A DNA stretch of 64,000 bases from Calothrix parasitica NIES-267 (GTDB taxonomy: Bacteria; Cyanobacteriota; Cyanobacteriia; Cyanobacteriales; Nostocaceae): assembly GCF_002368095.1 (NCBI RefSeq), contig NZ_AP018227.1, positions 4,923,782-4,987,781 on the forward strand. Reading direction: 5' to 3'. The position numbers and the translations under genes are program-made. The notes under the pieces are model-generated. The model was not told the origin of the DNA and ran no database searches. It was given only the letters and a program-made list of their open reading frames with translations. Numbering within the stretch: the stretch's first letter is position 1; the number at the start of each line of letters is the position of its first letter. Below, piece by piece: positions 34,025 through 43,902 of this stretch.

Positions 34025-35272
34025 CAGGACTTACGCAACTGTCACAAGCAATGGTGCGCGAAGCGCACCGAGCGCATAAAAAACTACACAGGAGACATGA
34101 TAATGTCTGGACGTTTTAGTTGCTCGATTAGATAATTGGAAAGCAAATTATGCTTAATCTTATAAACAGTTTCACCTGTTTTATAAGCTAAACTTTTAAG
34201 TCTAAGCCAGACTAACATCGCACAAGCGATATGATTTCTTTGAAGACGAGCCTTGCGACATTGACAAGATTCAATACCAGTTAACTGCTTTATTTCTCTG
34301 TGAAATTCCTCTATTTTCCAACGAATTTTACACACCTGTTGTGTAACATCCATAGAACTTTGAGATAAGTCATTAGTCGCGACATAATCCGTTCTGTCGG
34401 TGGAGACAATAACACGGAACAATTTCACTTTTTTATTAGCAGGAAACCCTTTAATTTTTATTATTTTACCATCTTCTATTTCTTCATTACTCCATTCTAG
34501 AGATTTAATATTCTTATATTTTTCTTTTCCAAAACTATCATCAACTAGACGATTAGTTTTTAATGGGCAATAATAAATTTTATCTAAACTATCAATATAA
34601 AGCATTAACTTGTTTACTGCATACCATGTATCCATTAAAACTGTTTCAAAGGGCAGATTCCTTTGATATACAAGACCTAGCAGCATATTTTTAACATGGT
34701 CAATCTTACTCAAACCATCATTTTCTGGGTTGAAAATACGATAATCTATTACCCAAAATTGTAATGTTTTAGGATTAACATAAATACAATTTACTATTCC
34801 TATTCCCCTGACAACACCATGCTCATTACCACTGTACTGTCTTCTAACTATCTCTATTTCTTCAGAAAACCTTTTATCTATAACCGTATCATCAAATATA
34901 ATATAAGCATCTTCGTCAACAACTATCAAATCTTTTACATTGTCCCAAAGTAAACGAGGAGTTAACTTTTCATTTTTTAAATAATAGTTAATTTTATCAT
35001 GACTAATATTTTCTAAGTGTTTTGCCAAATTAGTCATTGTATAGTTGATTTGACTACTAAGTAAGTATTGACAATAATTAAGTTTAGTAAATCTCATCGC
35101 TAACGAATTTAATGACGCACCTTGTAGTCATTTTCTCATGAAAGTTGAACAACAAATTTACTTGATTAATTACTGATAACAATTAAAAAAGAGTTGATTT
35201 TACTGATTACAGTTAGTAGTACAAGTTTACTGTTGAATGGCGATCGCAATGTGCCAGTTGCGTAAGTCCTGA
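34025..35272 (-). mobile_element. IS701-family insertion sequence
   Basis: 17-bp perfect terminal inverted repeats CAGGACTTACGCAACTG (34025-34041) and its complement (35255-35271). TTAG flanks both sides (34021-34024 and 35273-35276), consistent with the 4-bp YTAR duplication that I recall for IS701 elements. One intact transposase gene. It separates devC' from devA. Confidence 0.85.
34084..35097 (-). CDS. IS701-family transposase
   Basis: 337 aa. DDE transposase of the IS4-like superfamily: YIIFDDTVIDKRFSEEI (first Asp), ETVLMDTWYAVNKLM (second Asp) and a C-terminal RWKIEEFHREIKQLTGIE with the catalytic Glu and the YREK-like segment. Full length within intact inverted repeats, so probably functional. 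Confidence 0.9.
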   Translation of the reverse strand: MRFTKLNYCQYLLSSQINYTMTNLAKHLENISHDKINYYLKNEKLTPRLLWDNVKDLIVVDEDAYIIFDDTVIDKRFSEEIEIVRRQYSGNEHGVVRGIGIVNCIYVNPKTLQFWVIDYRIFNPENDGLSKIDHVKNMLLGLVYQRNLPFETVLMDTWYAVNKLMLYIDSLDKIYYCPLKTNRLVDDSFGKEKYKNIKSLEWSNEEIEDGKIIKIKGFPANKKVKLFRVIVSTDRTDYVATNDLSQSSMDVTQQVCKIRWKIEEFHREIKQLTGIESCQCRKARLQRNHIACAMLVWLRLKSLAYKTGETVYKIKHNLLSNYLIEQLKRPDIIMSPV

Positions 35273-35460
35273 TTAGAATATTATTGATATTAAAAATATT
35301 TAGATAAGTTTAGGAAGATTTTTAGCGATTTAATCCGACTCACTACTTACTACTCCCTATTCTTTCTACCTAGCAATTTTAATTTGGTCGAGTACTAGCA
35401 AGATTCAAGTAGGATTCTTATATATGAATCCGAAATCAAATCTAAATGAACAACATTTCA

Positions 35461-36630
35461 TCAGCCAAATACTTCCGCAGGATCGGCCGCTTGCACCTTT
35501 CTAACAGCAATTCCTCCGGCTATTAGGCACATAAAAAATGTTGCCACCAAAACAAAGAATGCTCGCCTATCTGTCATTTGCATTAATAAACCCGTAGCTT
35601 GAGCTGTCAGATTGTATAGTACTAGACTTACTAGAAAACCTGGTATAAATCCGAAAAATACTAGAATTACTGACTCTTGCAACACAATCCAAAATAATTG
35701 TAAATTTGTATATCCTATTGCTTTCAATGTTGCATATTCTGACCAGTATTTTACAACATCCGCATATAAAATTTGATACACCAATATTGCACCAACAATA
35801 AAACTCATGATTGTCAGTAAAGAAAATATAAAGCCTATAAGAGTACTTTCCTGCCAATATTTAATTTCTTTCTCAATAAATTCATCTTTTGTTAAAACTG
35901 ATATGTCTTTAGGTAAGTTTTGACGTATTACTTTGACCAACATATTCAGATTACTATCCGATCTTATTTTGAGGAGTCCAATATCAACGGTGGTGAGGGT
36001 ACGACTATCATCTTCAGATTTCAAATTCGCAAAATAGCGAAGAAAATTCTGGTCACTCATAACTATATTACCGTTTCCAGAAGCCATATCTGTTCCCATA
36101 CTAAAAGTTCCAACTATACGAACTTGTTGTTCTGATAATTCAGTAGTTATACCTTTTTCTCTGACTCCAACTTCGCTTCGAGATTTTTCATCAATCAAAA
36201 CTGTTCGTGGCATTTTGAGCGCTTCTAGATTTTGCAAAATTCCAGGAAGAGGTAAAACAATATCTTGAGGGTTAAAAGCGAGCACCCTTAGCGATCTTAT
36301 TTTCTTCGTTACAGGATTTTTCCAATCACCTGTGGTCATATATATTGGATAAGCTGCAATTACACCGTCGAAAGCTTGAGCTTGATAGAGACGCCGACGA
36401 GCAAATTGCTCTGGTACAAACATATTATTCTTGAGCCGACTCACAATTACGATATCGCCATTTAGCAGCTTAAGCAACTGAACTTGACTGTCAAACAAGG
36501 CATTTTGAAATCCTTGAAACATAAATATTAGAAGTACAGCAAAGCTAACTCCGGCAATGGTAGTTAACAGTTTACTTTTTTGGGAAGTGAGATTAAACCA
36601 AGCAATGCTGGTATAACGAGGTGGTAACAT
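35461..36630 (-). CDS. devC: DevC-type ABC permease (second copy)
   Basis: 389 aa from the ATG at 36630 (MLPPRYTSIAWFNL), which lines up with the N-terminus of the neighbouring DevC; a longer frame to 36705 overlaps that gene. MacB/FtsX topology: TM1 at about 22-40, a large periplasmic domain (40-270), then three TM helices (about 275-300, 325-350 and 360-378) and the AADPAEVF tail typical of DevC. It resembles the 384-aa DevC upstream and starts 8 bp after it, so the exporter probably uses a DevC-DevC' heterodimer. Confidence 0.85.
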   Translation of the reverse strand: MLPPRYTSIAWFNLTSQKSKLLTTIAGVSFAVLLIFMFQGFQNALFDSQVQLLKLLNGDIVIVSRLKNNMFVPEQFARRRLYQAQAFDGVIAAYPIYMTTGDWKNPVTKKIRSLRVLAFNPQDIVLPLPGILQNLEALKMPRTVLIDEKSRSEVGVREKGITTELSEQQVRIVGTFSMGTDMASGNGNIVMSDQNFLRYFANLKSEDDSRTLTTVDIGLLKIRSDSNLNMLVKVIRQNLPKDISVLTKDEFIEKEIKYWQESTLIGFIFSLLTIMSFIVGAILVYQILYADVVKYWSEYATLKAIGYTNLQLFWIVLQESVILVFFGFIPGFLVSLVLYNLTAQATGLLMQMTDRRAFFVLVATFFMCLIAGGIAVRKVQAADPAEVFG

Positions 36631-36638
36631 GATTACAA

Positions 36639-37793
36639 CTAAAATACTTCTGCTGGATCGGCAGTCATAACTTTTCGGATAGATATTAAGCCTGAAAGGG
36701 TACACATTAGTATAGTTAAAAATAAAACAAAGACAGCACGTCCAAATTCCATGGCGATGGGAAGACCTCCATTGCTTGCAGTTCTAGCTAATTCGTAAAG
36801 ACTGAAGGCAATTATAAAGCCAGGTATGTATCCTAGAACTGCCAGGATAACTGCTTCTTGGATAACTATGCTACAAAGATAGCGGCTGCGATAGCCCATC
36901 GCTCTGAGAGTCGCATATTGTCGTAAATGATTATACACATCAGCATAGAGAATCTGATAAACTATAACAATTCCGACAATACACGAAACTACTACCCCCA
37001 TACCAAAAATAAATCCAGTTGCAGTGGCATTAATCCAGTAATCGCGATCCCGCCCAGCAATTTCTTGCTTGGTCATGACTTCTACATCTTTAGGAAGAGT
37101 TTGACGCAATTTTTTGACTACTTGTTCTGTATTTACTCCCTCTTTCAATTTGATTAGTCCTAAACTGATTCTATCCAAAGGGAAGGGATCAAAAAAGCGA
37201 CGAAAGTTTTGGTCACTCATAATCAAGGTACCATCAGCAGCGAATCCTCCTCCCAAGGAAAATTGACCACCAATTTTGACTTGTCTGTAAGCTCCCATAG
37301 ACTTTGCTTGAGTTGTAATACCAATGTTTTGGGAGCCAAATTCAGGTCGGGAAAGACGATCTATCAAGACTGTATCTATTTCTAGTAAAGCTTTTTGATT
37401 TTCTGGTAATTGTAAATCCCTTAAAAGAAATACTGAATCATGGGGATTAATACCAAAGACAAACATAGCTCGACTTAGTTTTGATTGAGGATTTCGCCAC
37501 TGAAGATAACCCAAATATAGCGGCATCACATCCTTTACTCCCTCAATACCAGCAGCTTGATAGATACGCGACCTAGGAAATGGCTTGGTGGTACTAAATT
37601 CATTAGTTTGAGGAGAAACTAAATATATTTCTGCATCTATTTGGTTATAAAAAGTACTTGCGGTTTTTGCTAAGGCTCCAAAAAAACCCAAGTTCATAAA
37701 TACCAGCAAAACAGCAAAACTAACTCCAGCGATCGCTACTAAAAGTCGTGTTTTTTCATGTACCAAGTTAAACCAAGCCAGAGGAATTCTCAT
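36639..37793 (-). CDS. devC: DevC-type ABC permease (first copy)
   Basis: 384 aa. AWFNLVHEKTRLLVAIAGVSFAVLLVF forms TM1, a periplasmic domain follows (about 40-265), then three TM helices and a MTADPAEVF tail. The first base of its ATG is the last base of the devB stop region (1-bp overlap at 37793). With DevB and DevA it should form a tripartite efflux pump that delivers substrate to an outer-membrane channel of the TolC type (not in this window). Confidence 0.88.
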   Translation of the reverse strand: MRIPLAWFNLVHEKTRLLVAIAGVSFAVLLVFMNLGFFGALAKTASTFYNQIDAEIYLVSPQTNEFSTTKPFPRSRIYQAAGIEGVKDVMPLYLGYLQWRNPQSKLSRAMFVFGINPHDSVFLLRDLQLPENQKALLEIDTVLIDRLSRPEFGSQNIGITTQAKSMGAYRQVKIGGQFSLGGGFAADGTLIMSDQNFRRFFDPFPLDRISLGLIKLKEGVNTEQVVKKLRQTLPKDVEVMTKQEIAGRDRDYWINATATGFIFGMGVVVSCIVGIVIVYQILYADVYNHLRQYATLRAMGYRSRYLCSIVIQEAVILAVLGYIPGFIIAFSLYELARTASNGGLPIAMEFGRAVFVLFLTILMCTLSGLISIRKVMTADPAEVF

Positions 37794-38962
37794 TACAGTT
37801 TAATTCTCACATCTACTTGTAGATTGGTTAGAGCTTTTACTGATTTACTATCATCCAGTCGAATTTTCACCTCTACGACTCTGGCATCAGCATTTGCTGC
37901 TGGGTCATCATCTAATAGGTTGTTTTTATGAACTTGCCAGCCTATTTCAGCGACTTTCCCAGTCAGAGGTTTATTGAAAGCTCCATTGCGACTTATAATT
38001 TTAGCAGGTTGACCAACTTTAACTAACCCTACATCAGCTTCGTATACTTCAGCCACAGCATACATCTGATTTGTATTTCCCATTTCTAAGATTCCATCGC
38101 TGCCTATTTTCTCTCCAGGGTGTGCAATAATTCTAATGATTTGTCCTGCTCTGGGAGCACGAATTACGCTGCGTCTAAGTCGGGCTTCTGCCAACTTTAA
38201 ATTGTGCTGGTTTGATTTCAAGGCTACTTGAGTTTGGGTTAAAGGTAAATTTGCTTTCTGAGAGAGAAGTTGAGCTTGAGCATTACTTAAATTTGCTTTT
38301 AATTCAGTTTGTAATCTAATCAATGATGCTTGAGCATTATTAACTTGCTCCTGTACCTGTCGTGTCTTGCTCAGTTGTTGATCCAGTGACTGCTGAGAAA
38401 TCGCACCTTCTCTACGTAACTGTTGAAGGCGTTGTAAGTCTTCACGTTCCAAGGCTAATTCAACCTTCAATTGCCTTACTGTTGCTCGCTGTGCTTCAAT
38501 TTCAAAAATTCTTGGTCGGTCAATTTGCAGAATCTTGCTTTGGGCTTCCTGTACTTGTGCTTGAGCATATTTAGTGCTAGCCAAAAGTTTTTCTTTTGCC
38601 TCTACTAGCTGACTGGCAATATAATTACGTTCTGCTAGCCGTTCTTCATAACTCTCTAAATATGCTATCACTTCACCTTTTTTAACAAAGTCTCCTTGTG
38701 AAACTTCTAAACGACTAATCAGTTCTTCACTTGGTCCACTGACACTAATGATTTCTCCCTTTGGTTCCAAGCGTCCTAAACCTACAACTTCGACTTTCTT
38801 AGGTATTTTAATGGTAGGTTTTGGACTAGACACTTTTCTTTGAACCGTCTGAGAAACAGTTAATCTAGAAATCCCCAAGCCAATTAAAGCAACAGCGATT
38901 CCACTTGCAGCAATACCAATAATTTTGCCAGGTCGATGCTGAAGTTTCTTATTTATGTTCAT
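37793..38962 (-). CDS. devB: DevB-type membrane-fusion protein (HlyD family)
   Basis: 389 aa. N-terminal TM anchor at about 14-33 (IIGIAASGIAVALIGLGI), a lipoyl half-motif (GRLEPKGEIISVSG), a long alpha-helical hairpin (about 110-245, Gln/Ala/Leu-rich heptads) and the C-terminal beta-barrel (VYEADVGLVKVGQPAKII). Connects the inner-membrane permease to an outer-membrane channel. First gene of the devB-devC-devC' operon; devA would be next but for the IS. Confidence 0.9.
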   Translation of the reverse strand: MNINKKLQHRPGKIIGIAASGIAVALIGLGISRLTVSQTVQRKVSSPKPTIKIPKKVEVVGLGRLEPKGEIISVSGPSEELISRLEVSQGDFVKKGEVIAYLESYEERLAERNYIASQLVEAKEKLLASTKYAQAQVQEAQSKILQIDRPRIFEIEAQRATVRQLKVELALEREDLQRLQQLRREGAISQQSLDQQLSKTRQVQEQVNNAQASLIRLQTELKANLSNAQAQLLSQKANLPLTQTQVALKSNQHNLKLAEARLRRSVIRAPRAGQIIRIIAHPGEKIGSDGILEMGNTNQMYAVAEVYEADVGLVKVGQPAKIISRNGAFNKPLTGKVAEIGWQVHKNNLLDDDPAANADARVVEVKIRLDDSKSVKALTNLQVDVRIKL

Positions 38963-39185
38963 ATCTAACCTTTTTTCTATTAGCCACCTTACTTGGACTG
39001 AAACAAAGCTATTTATTACTTATTTTTCCTTTTAATATTTTAGATAGCTTAAATCATAACTTAAACCTAATACTCTCAATCATCTAAGAATATTTTTACT
39101 ATTATTTATTGCAAAATTTTCTTAAGATAACATATTCTAATGACATCAATAATATTTTTCATACATATAAGAAATATAATTCAAC

Positions 39186-40337
39186 TAGGACTTACGCATT
39201 GACAAAAAAGTTAGGCTGTGTATTTAAGCCGCATAAGCAGCACTCAAATTATCCAAAATATATTCACGAATCAATGAAGGTGAATAGATTTCTTTGTACT
39301 TCATACCAATTATCAATGATGTTTTCAGAACGCATTTTTTCTAAACGGATAAATGCTTGAAGGGAGCAAAATATGTGTGTTTTTATTGCATGGCTATCCC
39401 TAACCATAAACCGACAAACACCACATAGTTGTTTTATTGCTCTATGAAAACTTTCAATACCCCAATGTGTATCATGAATAGTGATAAACTCACTTCTGGT
39501 TATCTTTTGTAAAACTTCTTTGGGATTTTCATCGTCAGGCTGATAAAATATATAGTGTCTAGAGTCTTCTTTTTTAAAGACTTTCCTAAACAACTTTACA
39601 AATCCAAATTCTCTTAAATGAGTTACCAAGCCTTCATTAGAAATCTCTAAAGTGCTTACTTGACAATACTTACCAGGTTCGTTTGATACAGTTCTGTTTT
39701 TCTCAACTCCGAATAAAAAACCCAATTTCTGGTTTTTCAAAAATTTCAGATTTGCTACTCCTGAGTACCAACTATCTCCCGTGACTATTTGTGGTTTTAA
39801 TCCCCAACTAATCACTTCTATTACCATATCTTGGAAATAATCGTTTTTTGTTTTTCCATCTTTTTTATCATATATTCTATAGTTTATTGGAACTGAATTT
39901 CCATGAACATCACTGTAATAAAGTGTTATTAAATTTAATCCTTTAACAGTTTTATGGTATTTACCAGACCAAAAATAGCTAATTAATTCTGCATATTTTG
40001 GATTGCTATACAGCTTTTCTATTACCGTGTCATCAACACTTAAAATGCCACCTTTTAAATTAATTATTCCCGTTACTATGTCGAATAAATCTTTTGGCTC
40101 ATATCTTTCTCGCAGCAAAAACCTGTTCACGCTATCGTGTGAAACATCTCCTAATATTTCTGCTAACCTACTGCACCCTCCATGCTTTGGTTCTGATAGT
40201 AAGAAGAGAGTGTAATACTCCAAATTACATTGTGCTGTCGAGGGTTTGCTGATTTTTCTAATTGTCCGATACCTTGAAAGTTGACGACACCTTGTTTCGA
40301 TGCACTATTTTACCATCTCGTCAATGCGTAAGTCCTA
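39186..40337 (-). mobile_element. IS701-like insertion sequence (second, different copy)
   Basis: 18-bp perfect inverted repeats TAGGACTTACGCATTGAC (39186-39203) and complement (40320-40337), flanked by TTCAAC on both sides (39180-39185, 40338-40343), a 6-bp target duplication. The terminal GGACTTACGCA is shared with the IS at 34025, but the transposases differ. Confidence 0.85.
39264..40223 (-). CDS. DDE transposase (IS701-like)
   Basis: 319 aa. LSVDDTVIEKLYS (first Asp), IVTGDSWYSGVANLKFL (second Asp) and HWGIESFHRAIKQLCGVCR (Glu) give a complete DDE set in the IS4/IS701 pattern. The related IS at 34025 encodes a clearly different protein. The start (MEYYTLFLLSEPKHGG) is the first in-frame one; an additional short N-terminus is possible. 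Confidence 0.85.
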   Translation of the reverse strand: MEYYTLFLLSEPKHGGCSRLAEILGDVSHDSVNRFLLRERYEPKDLFDIVTGIINLKGGILSVDDTVIEKLYSNPKYAELISYFWSGKYHKTVKGLNLITLYYSDVHGNSVPINYRIYDKKDGKTKNDYFQDMVIEVISWGLKPQIVTGDSWYSGVANLKFLKNQKLGFLFGVEKNRTVSNEPGKYCQVSTLEISNEGLVTHLREFGFVKLFRKVFKKEDSRHYIFYQPDDENPKEVLQKITRSEFITIHDTHWGIESFHRAIKQLCGVCRFMVRDSHAIKTHIFCSLQAFIRLEKMRSENIIDNWYEVQRNLFTFIDS

Positions 40338-41178
40338 TTCAACATATTATTTTTAATAATACTTCGATTTAATTCCTATTAGTAAACTACATGTCTGCGT
40401 ATAAGTAGTAACAAACAATCCGTAAACTAACTTTTAATAAGTTGTGATTGATACTGTTTGAAAACAAAAGACAAAATCTTTCAATTTATTACTTAGTTTA
40501 AAAATATTTTCGAGTTTTGCTGAGTCAATAATTTCATATCTTTCCTCTATTGAATAGTAGAAACCACGTAAATATAAAAAAGGATATAATAAAGCTACAT
40601 TATTAAGCTGATATTCTATAGTTAAATTAAGGTTTAAATGCTAATACTGAGTAATAAACACTTCTTCACTAAAAATAATACGACATATTAAACTTAAACA
40701 ATCAAGATTATACACTTGTTTATCTTATGAATTTCATTTAAAAAAGTTTAGAAAAATCTACCTATAGGTGAATTGTAAAAATGTTAGCATGCAAATTAAC
40801 AAAAATAATAAACTATATCTGTATAAAATTTACATCATATTGATTAAGTGTAGTTTTAATTATAAAAATTACATTAAGTCTAATTGTTTTTGAAAGTCAA
40901 TTATACTAAGCTGATCTGAAGTAAACAAGAATTATTTTCAATAAAAACTATGTAAGCTTAAGCTTTATGTGGATCTAAATCCATTTGAATTGCTTAATTG
41001 ATTGTGATTTTAAAATATAGTTCATAGAACAAGTTAGGTGGAAATAGTAAGGTTCAATGTCCTAAATGGGGGTATGAAGTAGATGTAGATAGAGATTAGA
41101 AAGGTATTATTTAGCAAGGTTACACATCTCGATAGAATTTACTCTTGAAATTATCTTTTAGTAGAGTCATATTTGTAA
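40338..41178. other. 841-bp AT-rich gap before the biosynthetic cluster
   Basis: No ORF, RNA or strong hairpin seen on either strand. It lies between the IS and the first cluster gene and should contain the cluster promoter. No clear Shine-Dalgarno precedes the ATG at 41179. Confidence 0.4.
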
Positions 41179-42231
41179 ATGTCAAATTCTTGTAAAATAG
41201 CGTTCTTATTTACTGGTCAGGGTTCACAATATATAGGTATGGGACATCAGCTTTATAAAACCCAGCCTGTATATCGTAATGCTTTGGATATGTGTAATGA
41301 TTTGCTGCTTTCTGAATTAGAACAGCCACTTATATCACTACTTTATCCTCCTTTGGGAATCAGCTCATCTCTTTTGGACCATACAGTCTATACTCAGCCA
41401 GCTTTATTTGCAATAGAATATGCCTTAGCACAGTTATGGCTTTCATGGGGTATAGAGCCAAATATAGTTATGGGTCACAGTGTTGGCGAGTACGTTGCAG
41501 CTTGTATTGCAGGAGTTTTTAGTTTGTCTGATGGATTGAAGTTGATTGCTCGCAGAGGGCAACTAATGCAGACATTACCTGAAAGTGGAGAGATGATAGT
41601 GGTGTTTGCTTCTGAAGGAAAAGTGTTAGCTGCCATAGCCGCTTCTGGTCAGCTTGTATCTATCTCTGCTGTAAATAGTCCAGAAAATGTTGTTATTTCC
41701 GGTAGACATGAAGCCTTAAAAGGAGTTATAGCAGTATTGCATGAACTTGGGATCAAGAGCCAAAAGTTAAATGTATCGCACGCTTTTCATTCTTCCTTAA
41801 TGGAACCAGTAATAGATTCTTTTGAGCAAATTGTAACTAAGGTGTTTCAGCATATAGCGCTCAAAGTCAAATACTCATCTCCCAAGATCGATTTACTTTC
41901 TAGTTTTACAGGTCAGTTGGTTACAGAAGAAGAAGTGACTCAACCTGAGTATTGGTGTCGTCATATCCGTGAAACGGTGAGATTTTCAGCAGGTATTCAA
42001 TATTTGTACGAACAAGGGTATGAAATCTTTATAGAGATAGGACCACATCCCGTACTCATAGAAATGGGTTGTAGGTGTTTACCAGAAGATGGGGGAGTTT
42101 GGGTCTCATCTTTGTATACAGGAAAGTCTGATTTACAGCAAATATTTAAGAGTTTACGGACATTATCTGTTCATGGCGTGAAGGTAAATAAATATAAAAT
42201 TGAAAACAATTTTTCTCATAGTCTTTTGTAG
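41179..42231 (+). CDS. Discrete malonyl-type acyltransferase of the PKS cluster
   Basis: 350 aa. [24 protein letters not shown] (Ser101 nucleophile) and [10 protein letters not shown] (malonyl-type HAFH) are all intact. It resembles AT domains of modular PKS rather than housekeeping FabD. It would load an extender onto an ACP. Because the PKS downstream has its own AT, this free AT may serve another carrier, such as the FkbJ-like ACP; ACP-linked extender pathways in other bacteria also use a stand-alone AT. First gene of the cluster. Confidence 0.88.
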   Translation: MSNSCKIAFLFTGQGSQYIGMGHQLYKTQPVYRNALDMCNDLLLSELEQPLISLLYPPLGISSSLLDHTVYTQPALFAIEYALAQLWLSWGIEPNIVMGHSVGEYVAACIAGVFSLSDGLKLIARRGQLMQTLPESGEMIVVFASEGKVLAAIAASGQLVSISAVNSPENVVISGRHEALKGVIAVLHELGIKSQKLNVSHAFHSSLMEPVIDSFEQIVTKVFQHIALKVKYSSPKIDLLSSFTGQLVTEEEVTQPEYWCRHIRETVRFSAGIQYLYEQGYEIFIEIGPHPVLIEMGCRCLPEDGGVWVSSLYTGKSDLQQIFKSLRTLSVHGVKVNKYKIENNFSHSLL

Positions 42232-42293
42232 ATTAGTAACTTTAAACATATATTTGCAATTATTCACTTTAGTCAAGATTGGAGCAGTGAAAA

Positions 42294-43478
42294 ATGTCAC
42301 AACTAGAAATTTCTCAAATTTGTACGAATGGTAATACTCAACCTCGTGCTAACCTAAAGCAAGACTTAATTGATGAATATGCCGAAGCCATGACTCAAGG
42401 AGCAGAATTTCCTCCTGTAACAGTTTTTTATGATGGGAATATTTACTGGTTGAGTGATGGATTTCACCGCATAAGAGCTGCTGCAAAAATAGGAATAACA
42501 AAAATTCTGGTAGACATTATCCAAGGAACTCGTAGAGATGCTGTTCTTTATTCTTTCAGAGCAAATGCAACCCATGGATTAAGACGTTCCAATACTGATA
42601 AAAGAAGAGCCGTGTTGATTTTACTTAGTGATATTGAATGGTCTAAGTGGAGTAATAACGAAATTGCAAAACGGTGTGGAGTTGGAGAATGGTTAGTACG
42701 AAAAATCAAAGAAGAATTATCTTCGTGTAAAACGAAGATAGATTGCGGATATGCGAAAAAATATGGTGTTTCTCAGGATACTTTAAAACAAGCACAGCAA
42801 AGAATTATAGCTCAATCTAAAGAACGGGTCGCTCAACGCAATGGTACCATTTATAGTGTAAGTACGGAGAATATCGGAAAATATAGTAAAGTACCAGATA
42901 CGAAAAAATCAGATATTATAGAAATCCCAGAGACAAAAGTTAGCGAGTTAGAATTAATTTCTGATGATACACCTATACTAGAGGAAATTAATCAGTCATC
43001 TCAACAGCAAAAAGAGGAATTAGAAGATGAAACAATTCAACTAAATAATAGTTTAATTGAAAAACCTTCAGAAATACTAGAAAAGAAAGTTAGCGACTTG
43101 GAATTAATCTCGGATGATACACCTATATTTGAGCAGATTAATATATGTGCTCAACAACAAGAGGGAGAAGTAAAAAATGGAACAATTAAAAAAAATAATG
43201 GTTTGATTGAAAAACCGTTGGAAAAGATAGTACAATTACCACCTGAAAATATCAATAGCTTAGACAAAGAATCTTCTGATAATTATATTCGCATTATCAA
43301 AATCAGACAGGATAATCCTCAGCAAATTGAAGAAGTTATACAGAAATTTGAATTAAACTTTTCCTGTGTTACCATAGAGGTTGAAGGTTATTCTAAAATA
43401 CTTATTACTTTATTTCAACAAATGCAAGACAATCCTGCCTTTACTAAAAAAATATTGGAGCAAGCACAGTTAGTTTAA
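42294..43478 (+). CDS. ParB/Srx-domain protein with internal repeat
   Basis: 394 aa. Residues 1-90 are a ParB-like domain: QPRANLKQDLIDEYAEAM, FPPVTVFYDGNIYWLSDGFHRIRAA. Residues 95-150 are a KorB-like HTH region (WSNNEIAKRCGVGEWLVRKIKEEL). Residues ~215-262 and ~264-311 are a direct duplication (KVSELELISDDTPILEEIN... and KVSDLELISDDTPIFEQIN...). The C-terminus is unassigned. ParB-type proteins bind DNA, but there is no ParA gene near. Why it sits between an AT and an ACP gene is unclear; a regulator of the cluster or a bystander from an inserted replicon are both possible. Confidence 0.75.
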   Translation: MSQLEISQICTNGNTQPRANLKQDLIDEYAEAMTQGAEFPPVTVFYDGNIYWLSDGFHRIRAAAKIGITKILVDIIQGTRRDAVLYSFRANATHGLRRSNTDKRRAVLILLSDIEWSKWSNNEIAKRCGVGEWLVRKIKEELSSCKTKIDCGYAKKYGVSQDTLKQAQQRIIAQSKERVAQRNGTIYSVSTENIGKYSKVPDTKKSDIIEIPETKVSELELISDDTPILEEINQSSQQQKEELEDETIQLNNSLIEKPSEILEKKVSDLELISDDTPIFEQINICAQQQEGEVKNGTIKKNNGLIEKPLEKIVQLPPENINSLDKESSDNYIRIIKIRQDNPQQIEEVIQKFELNFSCVTIEVEGYSKILITLFQQMQDNPAFTKKILEQAQLV

Positions 43479-43720
43479 ATGTTTATGTAAAGGGATAATT
43501 TTTGACCTAAAAATCTGAATAAATCTTTTCAAATTAGGGTGTAATCATCCCATAATTGATTAATCTAAGTTTGAGATTATTACGATTTTTTCCCTAATAC
43601 TCAACAATATAGTGCTATATAAAACCCATTTGGTATCTTTACATTCTTCGGTATAATAATCCCTGCATGGTGATTACTAAATACACATTCCTCAAATGCG
43701 ATCGCCCTTTACCATTCGTC

Positions 43721-43745
43721 GTGGAATGTGCTTCGCACATTCCAC
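43721..43745. repeat. 11-bp perfect hairpin with TTC loop
   Basis: GTGGAATGTGC (43721-43731) and GCACATTCCAC (43735-43745) around TTC form a very stable hairpin. Similar GC-TTC-GC cores occur at 34053-34069 and about 1108-1120. Likely a dispersed palindrome; it could also terminate transcription of the ParB-like gene. Confidence 0.5.
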
Positions 43746-43767
43746 AACTTGAGCTAATTAAGAGAAA

Positions 43768-43902
43768 ATGGGCTATTCAAGCAGTTTGACTGATAAAGAG
43801 TGGGAAATTATTAAACCTCTCCTACCTAAGAAGAAAAGAACTAAACCTCCAACATGGAGTAAGAGAGAAATCTTAGTGATTGATAGAAGATTAAGGATCT
43901 AA
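43768..43902 (+). pseudogene. IS5-family transposase, N-terminal remnant
   Basis: 44 codons reading MGYSSSLTDKEWEIIKPLLP, then a Lys-rich stretch and WSKREIL, the classic N-terminus of IS1031-group IS5 transposases. After WSKREIL the frame becomes VIDRRLRI and stops, so it is truncated. It belongs to a different IS5 subgroup from the 3' fragment at 32495. Confidence 0.8.

Noticed and set aside
41179-42231. Housekeeping FabD
   Set aside because: Sequence style is that of modular PKS AT domains and it heads a PKS cluster.
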